Shown: positions 36,011 to 44,591, numbered from the stretch's first letter. The stretch: 59,000 bases of DNA from Bacteroidota bacterium (GCA_030706605.1 JAUZOE010000023.1:1-59000); one strand, 5' to 3'. The notes: generated by a model from the sequence alone, not told the origin. A program made the numbers and translations.

Positions 36011-38395
36011 ATGGAAACACAATCTATAGAAACAAAAAAGGAAGAATTATCCAATGATCTCTTACAAAAAATGAACGCTTACTGGCGCGCCGCCAATTAT
36101 CTTTCTGTTGGCCAGATCTATCTCCATGATAACCCACTGATGAAAGAACCGTTAAAAGTGCAACATATTAAAAATATGTTGTTGGGGCACTGGGGTACTA
36201 CGCCAGGGCAAAATTTTATTTATGTGCATCTTAACCGAATCATAAAAAAATATGACCTGGATATGATCTACATTTCGGGCCCCGGCCATGGTGGCCCGGC
36301 CATTGTGGGTAATGTTTATCTTGAAGGGACTTACAGTGAAGTGTATCCTAATATTAGCCAGGACGAAGATGGGTTAAGAAAACTTTTTACCCAGTTTTCC
36401 TTTCCCGGCGGTATCCCCAGCCACGTTTCTCCCGAGTGTCCAGGCTCTATGCATGAAGGCGGCGAATTAGGCTATTCCCTCAGCCATGCCTTTGGCGCTG
36501 TATTTGATAATCCTGAATTAATTGTAAGCTGCGTAGTTGGAGATGGCGAAGCAGAAACAGGGCCTTTGGCTACTGCGTGGCATTCAAATAAATTTCTCAA
36601 CCCGTTAACGGATGGAGTGGTGCTTCCAATCCTGCATCTTAATGGATATAAGATTGCAAATCCAACCGTGCTTGCGAGAATTGGGCACCAGGAACTTGAT
36701 TATTTATTTAAGGGCTATGGATGGAAGCCTTATATTATTGAAGGGGCCGACCCTGAATATATGCATATCGAAATGGCAAAACTTTTGGATAAAGTAATTG
36801 AAGAGATTAAATCTATCAAAGCAGACGCTGCGAAACATCCCGATGGTGACCGCCCGAGGTGGCCAATGATTATTCTCAAATCACCCAAAGGATGGACAGG
36901 TCCAAAGTTCGTTGATGGGTTGCCGGTAGAAGGCACTTTCAGGGCACACCAGGTTCCTATAACAGATCCTGCCACAAACCCTGAACACCTAAAACAACTG
37001 GAAGAATGGCTCAGAAGTTATAAGCCTGAAGAATTATTTGATAATAAAGGAAAATTAAATCAGGAAATAGCAGCGCTAGCGCCTAAAGGATTGCAACGCA
37101 TGGGTGCCAACCCTCATACAAATGGAGGAGCGGTACTTCATGACCTTCATATGCCTGACTTTAGAAATTATGCCTTTGAATTGAAAACCCGTGGTGAAAC
37201 AGGGCCAGGAGATACCAGGATTTTAGGCACTTTTATCAGGGATGTCATTAAGCTAAACCTTGAAAAAAGAAACTTCCGTCTATTTGGCCCCGATGAAACA
37301 TTATCTAACAGGTTAAATGCCGTGTTTGAAGTCACCAATCGCCAATGGGAAGGGGAAACAATAGATATTGATGAGTTCCTTAAAAAAGATGGACGAGTGA
37401 TGGAAATGTTAAGTGAACATCAATGCGAAGGCTGGCTGGAAGGTTATTTACTAACGGGAAGGCATGGATTATTCAATTGCTATGAAGCCTTTATACACAT
37501 CATTGACTCTATGTTCAACCAACATGCCAAATGGTTAAAAGTAACTTCAGAACTAAACTGGCGCAAAAAAATCCCTTCTTTAAATATTCTGCTTGCCTCT
37601 CACGTTTGGCGGCAGGATCATAACGGCTTTACACACCAGGATCCTGGATTTATTGATCACGTAGTAAATAAAAAAGCCTCTGTTGTGCGTGTGTATCTTC
37701 CTCCTGATGCCAATTGTTTGCTATCAGTAATGGATCATTGCTTAAGAAGCCGGCATTATGTTAATGTTATTGTTGCAGGTAAACATCCTTCTCCCCAATG
37801 GCTGTCGATGGATGAAGCAATTGTTCATTGCACCAAAGGAATCGGCATTTGGGAATGGGCAGGAAATGATAGCGGTACTGAACCGGATGTGGTAATGGCC
37901 TGTGCAGGAGACGTACCCACATTAGAAACTATGGCAGCAGTATCTATCCTGAGAGAAAAACTCCCACAATTAAAAATTCGTGTAGTAAATGTAGTTGACC
38001 TGATGAAGCTACAACCTGAAATTGAACACCCGCATGGTTTGAGTGATAAAGATTTTGATGCGTTGTTCACCGAAAACAAACCGGTGATATTTGCTTTTCA
38101 TGCCTATCCATGGCTCATTCATCGGCTTACCTATCGGCGCACCAATCACCATAACATTCATGTTCGCGGCTATAAGGAAGAAGGAACGATTACTACTCCT
38201 TTTGACATGACAGTGATGAACCAAATGGATCGTTGGGACCTGGTGCAGGACGTTATAGACAGGCTTCCCCAGTTGAATGATAAGGCTGATTATTTAAAGC
38301 AGGAAATGAAAGACAAACTGATCGAACATAAAAATTATATCAGGAAGAACGGGATTGATATGCCTGAAGTGAGAAATTGGGAATGGAAAAGCTAA
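36011..38395 (+). CDS. xfp: Xylulose-5-phosphate / fructose-6-phosphate phosphoketolase
   Basis: The 794-residue thiamine-diphosphate enzyme splits xylulose-5-P (and usually fructose-6-P) with phosphate into acetyl-phosphate plus glyceraldehyde-3-P or erythrose-4-P. Conserved segments are present along the chain: [47 protein letters not shown] (ThDP region), [19 protein letters not shown] and the C-terminal [15 protein letters not shown]. The length is normal. It lies between glgP and gpmA. No acetate kinase gene is present nearby to turn acetyl-phosphate into ATP; that step must be encoded elsewhere. Confidence 0.96.
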   Translation: METQSIETKKEELSNDLLQKMNAYWRAANYLSVGQIYLHDNPLMKEPLKVQHIKNMLLGHWGTTPGQNFIYVHLNRIIKKYDLDMIYISGPGHGGPAIVGNVYLEGTYSEVYPNISQDEDGLRKLFTQFSFPGGIPSHVSPECPGSMHEGGELGYSLSHAFGAVFDNPELIVSCVVGDGEAETGPLATAWHSNKFLNPLTDGVVLPILHLNGYKIANPTVLARIGHQELDYLFKGYGWKPYIIEGADPEYMHIEMAKLLDKVIEEIKSIKADAAKHPDGDRPRWPMIILKSPKGWTGPKFVDGLPVEGTFRAHQVPITDPATNPEHLKQLEEWLRSYKPEELFDNKGKLNQEIAALAPKGLQRMGANPHTNGGAVLHDLHMPDFRNYAFELKTRGETGPGDTRILGTFIRDVIKLNLEKRNFRLFGPDETLSNRLNAVFEVTNRQWEGETIDIDEFLKKDGRVMEMLSEHQCEGWLEGYLLTGRHGLFNCYEAFIHIIDSMFNQHAKWLKVTSELNWRKKIPSLNILLASHVWRQDHNGFTHQDPGFIDHVVNKKASVVRVYLPPDANCLLSVMDHCLRSRHYVNVIVAGKHPSPQWLSMDEAIVHCTKGIGIWEWAGNDSGTEPDVVMACAGDVPTLETMAAVSILREKLPQLKIRVVNVVDLMKLQPEIEHPHGLSDKDFDALFTENKPVIFAFHAYPWLIHRLTYRRTNHHNIHVRGYKEEGTITTPFDMTVMNQMDRWDLVQDVIDRLPQLNDKADYLKQEMKDKLIEHKNYIRKNGIDMPEVRNWEWKS

Positions 38396-38658
38396 AACTA
38401 AATAGTGATCACTCATAATCAGAGGGTGACTCTCAATAAATCCTGTAAATGATTTATAAAATTTATGCAAAGCGTTTTTGGGTGAAGAGCATTTGTAAAA
38501 GATTATTGAAGAAGCGCAATCCATTGTGAATAATGCGTTATAAAAAAAGGGAAAGGAATCCGAAACTGTTTCCTGAAACCGAAAATTTTTGTGGAAACAG
38601 GAGCCGTATTTCAATGTTGAAAGCGCGTTAAATTGGCAATCAATATAATTAGAATCTT
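38396..38658 (+). pseudogene. Possible decayed coding sequence between xfp and gpmA
   Basis: One frame across this 263-bp gap reads as protein-like pieces (CKAFLGEEHL, KIIEEAQSIVNNAL, KKGKESETVS, NRKFLWKQEPYFNVESALNW) separated by four in-frame stops. The composition is that of a real, mostly helical protein rather than random AT-rich DNA, so a degenerate gene is likely. I cannot name its family. No promoter, terminator or hairpin was found in the gap. Confidence 0.35.
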
Positions 38659-39264
38659 ATGCCAGACTTATTAATTATCCGTCATGGACAAAGTGTTTAT
38701 AACCTCGAAAATCGTTTTACCGGTTGGATTGATGTGTCTTTGAGTGAGCAAGGTATTAAAGAAGCAGAGCGAGCAGCAGTTAAGTTGAAAGATTATAAAA
38801 TTGATGTGGCTTATGCCTCAAAACTAAGGCGGGCTATAGATACGCTGAACATCATTCTGAATATGCATAAAAATAAGCACATACCCGTTATTGAAAATGA
38901 GGCCCTGAATGAGAGGAATTATGGAAATCTACAAGGGCTAAATAAAGCGGAGGTAGCGAAACAATATGGAGATGAACAAGTGCATATCTGGAGAAGGAGT
39001 TTTGATATTGCTCCGCCCGGAGGCGAAAGCCTCAAGGATACTTCGGCCCGTGTGATGCCTTATTTCCGTTCCTTTATTTTGCCAGAATTGAGAAAAGGTT
39101 TAAATGTATTAATTGTCGCCCATGGCAATAGTCTCCGAGCTATCATTAAAGAGTTAGACAAAATTAGTGATGAAGATATTGCTAACCTGAATATTGATAC
39201 AGGCAAAATATACCTCTATCGCTTTGATGAAAATTTAAAAATAATTTCCCGAAAAATTTTATGA
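38659..39264 (+). CDS. gpmA: 2,3-bisphosphoglycerate-dependent phosphoglycerate mutase
   Basis: The 201-residue product belongs to the histidine phosphatase superfamily and interconverts 3- and 2-phosphoglycerate. Visible motifs are LIIRHGQSVYNLENRFTGW with the catalytic histidine, SLSEQGIKEA, LRRAIDT, NERNYGNLQGLNK and the second histidine in VAHGNSLRAIIKEL. It is shorter than the roughly 230-250 residues of E. coli GpmA, as is common for Bacteroidota. It belongs functionally with glgP and xfp (lower glycolysis), although the 263-bp gap with decayed sequence leaves co-transcription open. Confidence 0.92.
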   Translation: MPDLLIIRHGQSVYNLENRFTGWIDVSLSEQGIKEAERAAVKLKDYKIDVAYASKLRRAIDTLNIILNMHKNKHIPVIENEALNERNYGNLQGLNKAEVAKQYGDEQVHIWRRSFDIAPPGGESLKDTSARVMPYFRSFILPELRKGLNVLIVAHGNSLRAIIKELDKISDEDIANLNIDTGKIYLYRFDENLKIISRKIL

Positions 39265-39310
39265 ACAACCATTAATTATTAACCCGGAAAAATGTTTTAA
39301 ATCGTTACAT

Positions 39311-39334
39311 AAATAATGACAAGTGTCATTATTT
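39311..39334. promoter_or_regulatory. 24-bp palindrome (TGACA-N2-TGTCA core)
   Basis: The arms AAATAATGACA and TGTCATTATTT are perfect complements separated by AG. It ends three bases before an FNR-type box. It could be a dimeric operator. It could also fold as a stem with an AAGT loop followed by TTTTC and act as a weak terminator for gpmA; the sequence does not decide between these. Confidence 0.5.
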
Positions 39335-39337
39335 TCT

Positions 39338-39351
39338 TTGATGACAATCAT
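39338..39351 (+). promoter_or_regulatory. FNR/CRP-type box before the AhpD-like relic
   Basis: TTGAT-gaca-ATCAT matches the FNR consensus TTGAT-N4-ATCAA at nine of ten half-site positions. A -7-like CAAATTTG at 39374-39381 puts the likely transcript start near 39386 and this box close to -41.5, the same geometry as before usp. Confidence 0.6.
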
Positions 39352-39418
39352 TCATTTCTTTTTAGATTTCATACAAATTTGCATTATAAAAAATAAAAAA
39401 AAATTAAACCGAGGTGTC

Positions 39419-39591
39419 ATGAAAACAATAAAAAATTATAAAGAGCATCTTGAGGATATTCAATTACTCATAAGTAATTGCGTGAAACGGTAGCCAAAAG
39501 TAATGAGTGCCTTTGAAGGACTCTAATGAATGCGAGTTTGGAAGATGGCGAACTAAGCAGGAAAAATAAAGAGTTAATATCCCTTGGCATT
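39419..39591 (+). pseudogene. Relic of an AhpD / carboxymuconolactone-decarboxylase-like protein
   Basis: An ATG at 39419 opens MKTIKNYKEHLEDIQLLIS. The homology-like signal then continues in other frames as LRETVAK, KVMSAFEGL and MNASLEDGELSRKNKELISLGI before ending in a stop. The last piece, with KELISLGI, is the conserved core that precedes the catalytic CxxC in AhpD-like proteins. That CxxC part is missing. At least two frameshifts and several stops make this a dead gene. It retains an upstream FNR-type box and -7-like element. Confidence 0.6.
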
Positions 39592-39639
39592 TGAAGTATT
39601 AAGTCAATTTAAAGAAACTAAGTAATCATATATTGAACT

Positions 39640-39647
39640 TACCTTTG
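39640..39647 (+). promoter_or_regulatory. -7 element for the acidic protein gene
   Basis: TACCTTTG is an exact TAnnTTTG match 26 bp upstream of the ATG at 39674. Confidence 0.5.
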
Positions 39648-39673
39648 TTTCTCAATAATCAAAATATAAAAAT

Positions 39674-39946
39674 ATGGACAAGAAAATAAAAAACTTAAAA
39701 GACGATACCGGGGAAGATGAAAAATTCCCTATACCAATTTATAAAAAAGAAGATGATATTTATAGCCAGGAAAAAGAAGAACCTTTTGAGGAAGATGATG
39801 AATTGGGTAATCCGGGAATTAACCTTGATGTGCCGGGATCTGAATTGGATGACGAAGATGAAAAGATTGGTGAAGAAGATGAAGAAAATAATTATTACAG
39901 CCTCGGTGGTGACGAGCATAATGATCTTGAGGAAGACCCCCAGTAA
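39674..39946 (+). CDS. Small highly acidic protein, function unknown
   Basis: The 90-residue product has an extreme excess of Asp and Glu, especially after residue 30 (EEPFEEDDELG, DDEDEKIGEEDEENNYYS, DLEEDPQ). It has no hydrophobic core, signal peptide or cysteine and is probably disordered. The string EENNYYSLGGDEHNDLEE looks like a conserved C-terminal motif seen in small Bacteroidota proteins, which argues that it is real. It has its own promoter element and lies in the FNR-box region, but no function can be given. Confidence 0.7.
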   Translation: MDKKIKNLKDDTGEDEKFPIPIYKKEDDIYSQEKEEPFEEDDELGNPGINLDVPGSELDDEDEKIGEEDEENNYYSLGGDEHNDLEEDPQ

Positions 39947-40102
39947 TGGCAGGCTGAAGTTGATTTTTCTTCCTCTCCTTTTAAACAAAAATTAGTCTAT
40001 GGTTCGTGTCAATAAACTTAACGAAGTTGTGAAAAACCGACAGAATCGCTAAAGCAAAATATTTTGAATTAAATTTTAACCCCGCTTGCACAACCTCCAA
40101 AA

Positions 40103-41383
40103 ATGGAAGAAGAAATACTGCATCTTATCCCCCCGGCGGTTATAAAGTTTCTCCTTGTTGCTTTATTTTCTTTGCTCATCGGTCTGGAGCAGCGGCGGCA
40201 TTATATAAAACAGGAATTTGAAAGCCGCTTTGGTACCGACAGGACATTTACACTGATCGGAATCTTCGGGTTCCTCCTTTATATTATTGCCCCGCAAACT
40301 ATGATACCCTTTTTGGGAGGTGGGCTGGCCATCATTATTTTACTGTCAATTTATTACTATCAGAAAATTGTTGTTAAGAAAAAATTTGGTATCACTTCGA
40401 TTGTCATTGCTCTTATCACTTATTGTCTTGCACCATTAATCTATACACAACCAAATTGGCTGGTACTTTTAATTGTAATATCTGTACTGGTAATAACAGA
40501 ATTGAAAGAAACCCTTTTTCAATTCTCAGAAAAGTTTGGTAATGATGAGTTCATCACACTGGGCAAATTTTTGCTGCTTGCCGGAGTCATTCTTCCTTTA
40601 CTTCCTAACAAAACCATATCCACAACTTTAAATTTTTCTCCTTATAAATTCTGGCTTGCGATTGTTGCAGTATCAGGTATTTCATACTTCAGTTACCTAC
40701 TCAAAAAATTTGTGTTCCCCAATTCAGGGATTGTCCTTACCGGCATATTGGGAGGCATGTACAGCAGTACGGCCACCACCATCATCCTGGCCAGGAAAAG
40801 CAAAGAATTGACCGAGAATAATAAAGTAGTGGCGGCTATCATCCTTGCCACCACCATGATGTATGTAAGGTTGTTCCTGCTGGCTTTATTCTTTAATAAG
40901 AACATCGCTATGCAATTAGCACCATTCTTCGGCATTTTCGTAGTGGTATCCTCAGTATTGGCATTATACTTTTTAAAATTTCAGAGCGGCAAAAAAATGC
41001 AGGCAGACACGAAAACTTTTCAACCCAATAACAACAACCCACTGGAATTTAAAACTGCTCTGCTTTTCGCCACCCTTTTTATTTTCTTTGCTATCATTAC
41101 CAGCATGGTAACGGAAAGCTACGGAACAGGTGGTATTAATTTGCTTTCCTTTGTTGTAGGTGTTACAGACATTGATCCTTTCATCTTAAACCTGTTTCAA
41201 AGCAAATGGAATATTGAAAATACTGTAATTGTAATAGCAGTAATTAACGCTGTCACCAGTAACAATTTACTTAAAATGATATATGGAATTTCGCTTTCAA
41301 GCAAATCCATTCGTCGGCAATTAATTACAAGTTTTAGTATTTTAATTGTGCTTGGCCTGTTAATGTCTTTTGTATTCTATTAG
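40103..41383 (+). CDS. MgtC/SapB-type membrane protein with DUF4010 domain
   Basis: The 426-residue product is an integral membrane protein with about 12 hydrophobic segments. The N-terminal 140 residues follow the MgtC/SapB pattern (LLIGLEQRRHYIKQE, GTDRTFTLIGIFGFL). The rest matches DUF4010, with GGMYSSTATTIILARKSKE and DPFILNLFQSK as visible landmarks. Members are proposed to act in ion homeostasis or membrane stress, without a proven substrate. It stands alone between the acidic gene and an FNR-type box 73 bp after its stop. Confidence 0.85.
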   Translation: MEEEILHLIPPAVIKFLLVALFSLLIGLEQRRHYIKQEFESRFGTDRTFTLIGIFGFLLYIIAPQTMIPFLGGGLAIIILLSIYYYQKIVVKKKFGITSIVIALITYCLAPLIYTQPNWLVLLIVISVLVITELKETLFQFSEKFGNDEFITLGKFLLLAGVILPLLPNKTISTTLNFSPYKFWLAIVAVSGISYFSYLLKKFVFPNSGIVLTGILGGMYSSTATTIILARKSKELTENNKVVAAIILATTMMYVRLFLLALFFNKNIAMQLAPFFGIFVVVSSVLALYFLKFQSGKKMQADTKTFQPNNNNPLEFKTALLFATLFIFFAIITSMVTESYGTGGINLLSFVVGVTDIDPFILNLFQSKWNIENTVIVIAVINAVTSNNLLKMIYGISLSSKSIRRQLITSFSILIVLGLLMSFVFY

Positions 41384-41455
41384 CAATTATAAAAAATAGG
41401 CTAAATTCTTTTGCAAGTAGATAACAATTAAAAAAATACTGAAACAACTGGATAA

Positions 41456-41468
41456 TTGATAAAAATCA
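41456..41468 (+). promoter_or_regulatory. FNR/CRP-type box upstream of a coding relic
   Basis: TTGAT-aaaa-ATCA carries the full left half-site and four bases of the right, the same pattern as the boxes before usp. No clear -7 element was found at the matching distance; the gene it served may be the relic that ends near 41700. Confidence 0.45.
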
Positions 41469-41673
41469 TTAATCAAAAACAACAAAGAAGGCTGGTTGCA
41501 CTTTCAAATGATCATATTATCAAAGCATTAGTATACAACGGTCAATATTTGTCTCTTGTTGCTTAAAACTATTCTGTCTCAAAAACTCAATTCAAAACAA
41601 TTAATTACAGACCATTTCAAATTAAGTGATATTATCAATGAGTGCGATACATTTCAGAAAGCAGCAAGAGAAA

Positions 41674-41719
41674 AAACCTTTGCAGGTTATTCTGACAAAT
41701 GAATAACCTGCAAAGGTTT
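41674..41719. repeat. Perfect 18-bp inverted repeat (hairpin)
   Basis: The arms 41674-41691 and 41702-41719 (core CCTTTGCAGGTTATT) are exact complements around a 10-nt loop. The first arm overlaps the end of the coding relic. It may be a terminator without a T run or a dispersed palindromic element; no other copy was seen. Confidence 0.6.
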
Positions 41720-41959
41720 CAGGTTAGATATACAGCAATCAAATTCATAAAATCTATAAGGCTCCTGGAGAGGCCATAAATCTTATTAAATCGAATAGCA
41801 ATATTTTATTCAATCCATGGTAGCATTAATTAATATTGCACAACCGATCATCGTAAAAAAACGGGAAAATGCATACCTGCAAAATTTAAAATAAACAGAT
41901 ACTAGTTAGAATCTGGAATTCAGTTTTAAGCCGCATAATGCCCATTTCACGCACCTAAT

Positions 41960-42178
41960 TCATTTTTGAGCAATCTCTTTATTCTTTTTTGTAGAAATTC
42001 CAAAAATAGAATATAAGGGACAAAAGCTAATAAAACTGGTAATGATAAATATACCTGCCACAATTAAGAGTATAATGGCGACTGTCCCTGAAATAACATT
42101 TGTAAAATAGAATATTGCAATAGCTATTGCTGCAATTATTCTTACCAACTTATCTAGTATTCCCATGTTTGCTTTCAT
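41960..42178 (-). CDS. DUF2892 (YgaP-like) small membrane protein
   Basis: The 72-residue product begins MKANMGILDKLVRIIAAIAIAI, has two membrane helices, and ends with ISFCPLYSIFGIST. The N-terminal MG-LD-LVR and the C-terminal CPLY-GI-T motifs are the marks of the DUF2892 family, found as the membrane part of YgaP-type rhodaneses or as free-standing proteins. The cysteine of CPLY may be functionally important. The gene is divergent from the flavoprotein gene at 42486 and has an upstream TATCTTTG element. Confidence 0.85.
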   Translation of the reverse strand: MKANMGILDKLVRIIAAIAIAIFYFTNVISGTVAIILLIVAGIFIITSFISFCPLYSIFGISTKKNKEIAQK

Positions 42179-42271
42179 TATTATATTTTTTAGTGAGTAA
42201 TTATTATTTATCTATAAACGAATTTTAAAAAATGTATACTATTGATTATCTTTTATTCGTTTGTTTGAAAA

Positions 42272-42279
42272 CAAAGATA
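42272..42279 (-). promoter_or_regulatory. -7 element for the DUF2892 gene
   Basis: The minus strand reads TATCTTTG, an exact TAnnTTTG match, 94 bp upstream of the DUF2892 ATG. Confidence 0.5.
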
Positions 42280-42383
42280 AAGTAACACCTCTCTCTTTAC
42301 AGCAACTTATGTTACTTAAGAGTAATTTTATTTCCCCCAGAAACTAAATCGTTTCAAGCAATATTTTAAAATACTATTTTGCA

Positions 42384-42395
42384 TGATAAACATCA
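42384..42395 (+). promoter_or_regulatory. FNR/CRP-type box upstream of the PNPOx-like gene
   Basis: TGAT-aaac-ATCA is an exact core match. A weak -7 candidate TAGATTTT at 42438-42445 would place the box near -60, a position also used by CRP/FNR activators. It could instead serve the divergent DUF2892 gene. Confidence 0.5.
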
Positions 42396-42485
42396 TTTTA
42401 CAACCTGTTTCATATCATGGTTTTTATTCACTATTGTTAGATTTTTTTTCATAAATTGGATTCAACTTCATCAAAAAAAGAAACC

Positions 42486-42965
42486 ATGTTTGGAAAATTA
42501 GACGATGAGCAAATCGAAAAAGTAATTTCGGAAAATGTTATTGGGAGACTGGGTTGTTGTGCAGATGGCAAGACCTATATAGTTCCTATAAGCTATGCTT
42601 ATGATGGTGAATTTATTTATGCACGCACTTTTGAAGGCTTAAAAACCACACTGATGAGGAAGAATCCTTATGTTTGTTTTCAGATTGACAGAATGGAAAA
42701 CATGGCAAATTGGGAATCTGTAATCGTCTGGGGAAAATTTGAAGAACTTACCAATCCGGAGGAAAGAAATATAGGTTTGAAGAAATTAATATCGCGTATA
42801 CTTCCAAGAATATCCAGTGATACAGTAAAATTATCAACGGAATGGCCTTTCCCTACAAAGGATTATACCCTTATTACCGGAATCGTTTTTAGAATCCGGA
42901 TTACTGAGAAAACAGGTCGATATGAAAGTGGGTATGCAGAAATCAGAAATCAGAATATTCTTTAA
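42486..42965 (+). CDS. Pyridoxamine 5'-phosphate oxidase-like flavoprotein
   Basis: The 159-residue product from the ATG at 42486 has the split-barrel flavin-binding pattern: IGRLGCCADGKTYIVPISYAY, then FIYARTFEGLKTTLMRKNP, then VCFQIDRMEN and SVIVWGKFEEL. This is the general PNPOx-like (FMN- or F420-type) family rather than true PdxH. Its redox partner or substrate is unknown. The open frame can be extended to a TTG at 42456, but the ATG gives the family-typical start (MFGKLDDEQIEKVI). An FNR-type box lies about 95 bp upstream. Confidence 0.85.
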   Translation: MFGKLDDEQIEKVISENVIGRLGCCADGKTYIVPISYAYDGEFIYARTFEGLKTTLMRKNPYVCFQIDRMENMANWESVIVWGKFEELTNPEERNIGLKKLISRILPRISSDTVKLSTEWPFPTKDYTLITGIVFRIRITEKTGRYESGYAEIRNQNIL

Positions 42966-43349
42966 AATTTTTTATTAGGATGGATAGCAGCAATATCAAT
43001 GCTTCATAATCAAATTTTGAATTTACATTCCTACCTATTCCTACATTCCGGAATGATTATGAAATATTTTAGCAATATAACAACGGTTTCTTCGTTTAAG
43101 TTGTAGAATAGAATAAAGACCTATTCTAATTATTTCACCTGTAAAAACACTATAATATATACATAAAATAATTTACCGCATTTAAATATGTATATTTGCG
43201 CATATTATATACTCCTACTTAGCAGACTGGATAATCTTCCACAAAGGTAAAAGCTCATCAAGTCATAGGTTCTGAGCATATTTGAAAACAAACTTTCAAG
43301 AACCACAACGTTTTCAGGGAAGTTATCATTTACATTAAACTATTTTAAA
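42966..43349. other. Long leader region before the RNA helicase gene
   Basis: About 384 bp. A promoter element at 43191-43198 leaves a predicted 5' leader of about 145 nt before the helicase start. Long leaders are common on cold-inducible RNA helicase genes, but no defined RNA structure was recognised here. Confidence 0.5.
43191..43198 (+). promoter_or_regulatory. -7 element for the helicase gene
   Basis: TATATTTG followed by CGC is an exact TAnnTTTG match about 150 bp upstream of the helicase start. Confidence 0.5.
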
Positions 43350-44591
43350 TTGACATTTAAAGAATTACATTTAGTGGCGCCTATATTAAAGGCGCTCGAA
43401 ACAGAAGGTTATACATCACCTACACCAATCCAGGAACAATCAATACCCCATATTCTTCGGGGAAAGGATTTATTAGGATGCGCACAAACAGGCACGGGTA
43501 AAACAGCAGCCTTTGCTATACCCATCCTTCAGAATTTATTGTTACAACAAAAAGAAGACCCTTATAATAATAACATAAAGTCATTAATCCTCACTCCTAC
43601 CCGTGAGTTAGCTATCCAGATTGATGAAAGCTTCGAAGCTTACGGAAAGCATACAGGAATGCGACATGCAGTGATTTTTGGTGGCGTTTCACAATTTCAC
43701 CAAACGAATGAATTACGACGTGGTGTAGATATTCTGATTGCAACACCCGGAAGATTATTGGATCTTATTAATCAAAAATTTGTGAACCTGCAAAACATAA
43801 AAATGTTTGTGCTTGATGAAGCTGACAGAATGCTAGATATGGGTTTCATTCACGATGTGAAAAAAATTATTGCCAGACTGCCTGAAAAAAGACAGACTTT
43901 ATTTTTCTCTGCAACTATGCCACCGGAAATTACAAAACTTTCCGCTTCTATTTTAACGAATCCTGTAAGAGTAGAAGTAGCAGCAGTTTCGTCTACTGCG
44001 GAAAATGTAGATCAACACATTTTTCTTGTCGAAAAAAATGATAAAAGGCAATTATTAATCCATCTTTTGAAAGATAATGCCATCCAAAACGCACTGGTAT
44101 TTACCAGGACAAAATATGGAGCTGATAAAATTGCAAAAGAATTGTATCGTGCTAATATTAAAGCAGATGCCATTCATGGAAACAAAACACAGGCTGCCAG
44201 GCAAAAGGCTTTGACAAACTTCAAAGAAGGAAAGATTCGTGTGTTGGTAGCTACTGATATTGCTGCCCGCGGAATTGATGTTGATGACCTAAGTCATGTT
44301 ATCAATTTTGAATTACCTAATATACCTGAAACTTATGTCCACAGAATCGGTCGTACAGGACGTGCAGGCAATTCAGGATCAGCATTTTCGTTTTGTGATA
44401 TGGAAGAAAGAGCATTCTTAAGGGATATCCACAAATTAATTGATCAAACGATTCCTGTTGTGGAAGGGCATCCTTTTGCGAGTACTATGCAATTTGTGCA
44501 AACACCTGTTGCACCCAAAAATCCAATGAACCGAAAACCTGCATCACACAGTGGTTTCAGGAGAGCAAGGAGTTGGAGTCAGGGCAGGTAA
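43350..44591 (+). CDS. rhlE: DEAD-box RNA helicase, RhlE type
   Basis: The 413-residue ATP-dependent RNA helicase has all core motifs in order: Q motif (YTSPTPIQEQSIP), motif I AQTGTGKT, PTRELA, TPGRLLDL, DEAD in LDEADRMLDMGF, SAT, then ARGIDV and HRIGRTGRAG. The short basic C-terminal tail (KPASHSGFRRARSWSQGR) ends where RhlE-like proteins vary. The start is a TTG giving MTFKELHL, which fits the family N-terminus; no suitable ATG lies nearby. Likely roles are RNA unwinding in ribosome assembly and mRNA turnover, often raised in cold. A terminator follows. Confidence 0.94.
   Translation: MTFKELHLVAPILKALETEGYTSPTPIQEQSIPHILRGKDLLGCAQTGTGKTAAFAIPILQNLLLQQKEDPYNNNIKSLILTPTRELAIQIDESFEAYGKHTGMRHAVIFGGVSQFHQTNELRRGVDILIATPGRLLDLINQKFVNLQNIKMFVLDEADRMLDMGFIHDVKKIIARLPEKRQTLFFSATMPPEITKLSASILTNPVRVEVAAVSSTAENVDQHIFLVEKNDKRQLLIHLLKDNAIQNALVFTRTKYGADKIAKELYRANIKADAIHGNKTQAARQKALTNFKEGKIRVLVATDIAARGIDVDDLSHVINFELPNIPETYVHRIGRTGRAGNSGSAFSFCDMEERAFLRDIHKLIDQTIPVVEGHPFASTMQFVQTPVAPKNPMNRKPASHSGFRRARSWSQGR

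Larger units (their letters stand above)
39265..39673. other. Composite regulatory region and relic downstream of gpmA
   Basis: About 410 bp holding, in order, a 24-bp palindrome (39311-39334), an FNR-type box (39338-39351), a -7-like element CAAATTTG (39374-39381), an AhpD-like relic (39419-39591) and a -7 element TACCTTTG (39640-39647) for the next gene. Each is listed separately. Confidence 0.6.
41384..41959. other. Intergenic region with FNR-type box, coding relic and long hairpin
   Basis: About 576 bp. It contains an FNR-type box (41456-41468) and an 18-bp-arm hairpin (41674-41719). A 56-codon stop-free stretch at 41532-41699 has protein-like composition (KLNSKQLITDHF, INECDTFQKAAREK) but no start codon or recognisable family, and probably is the 3' remnant of a lost gene. 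The rest up to 41959 is AT-rich with nothing recognised. Confidence 0.5.
42179..42485. other. Divergent intergenic region with promoter and FNR-type box
   Basis: About 307 bp between the DUF2892 and PNPOx-like genes. It carries a minus-strand -7 element (42272-42279) and an FNR-type box (42384-42395), listed separately. Confidence 0.55.
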
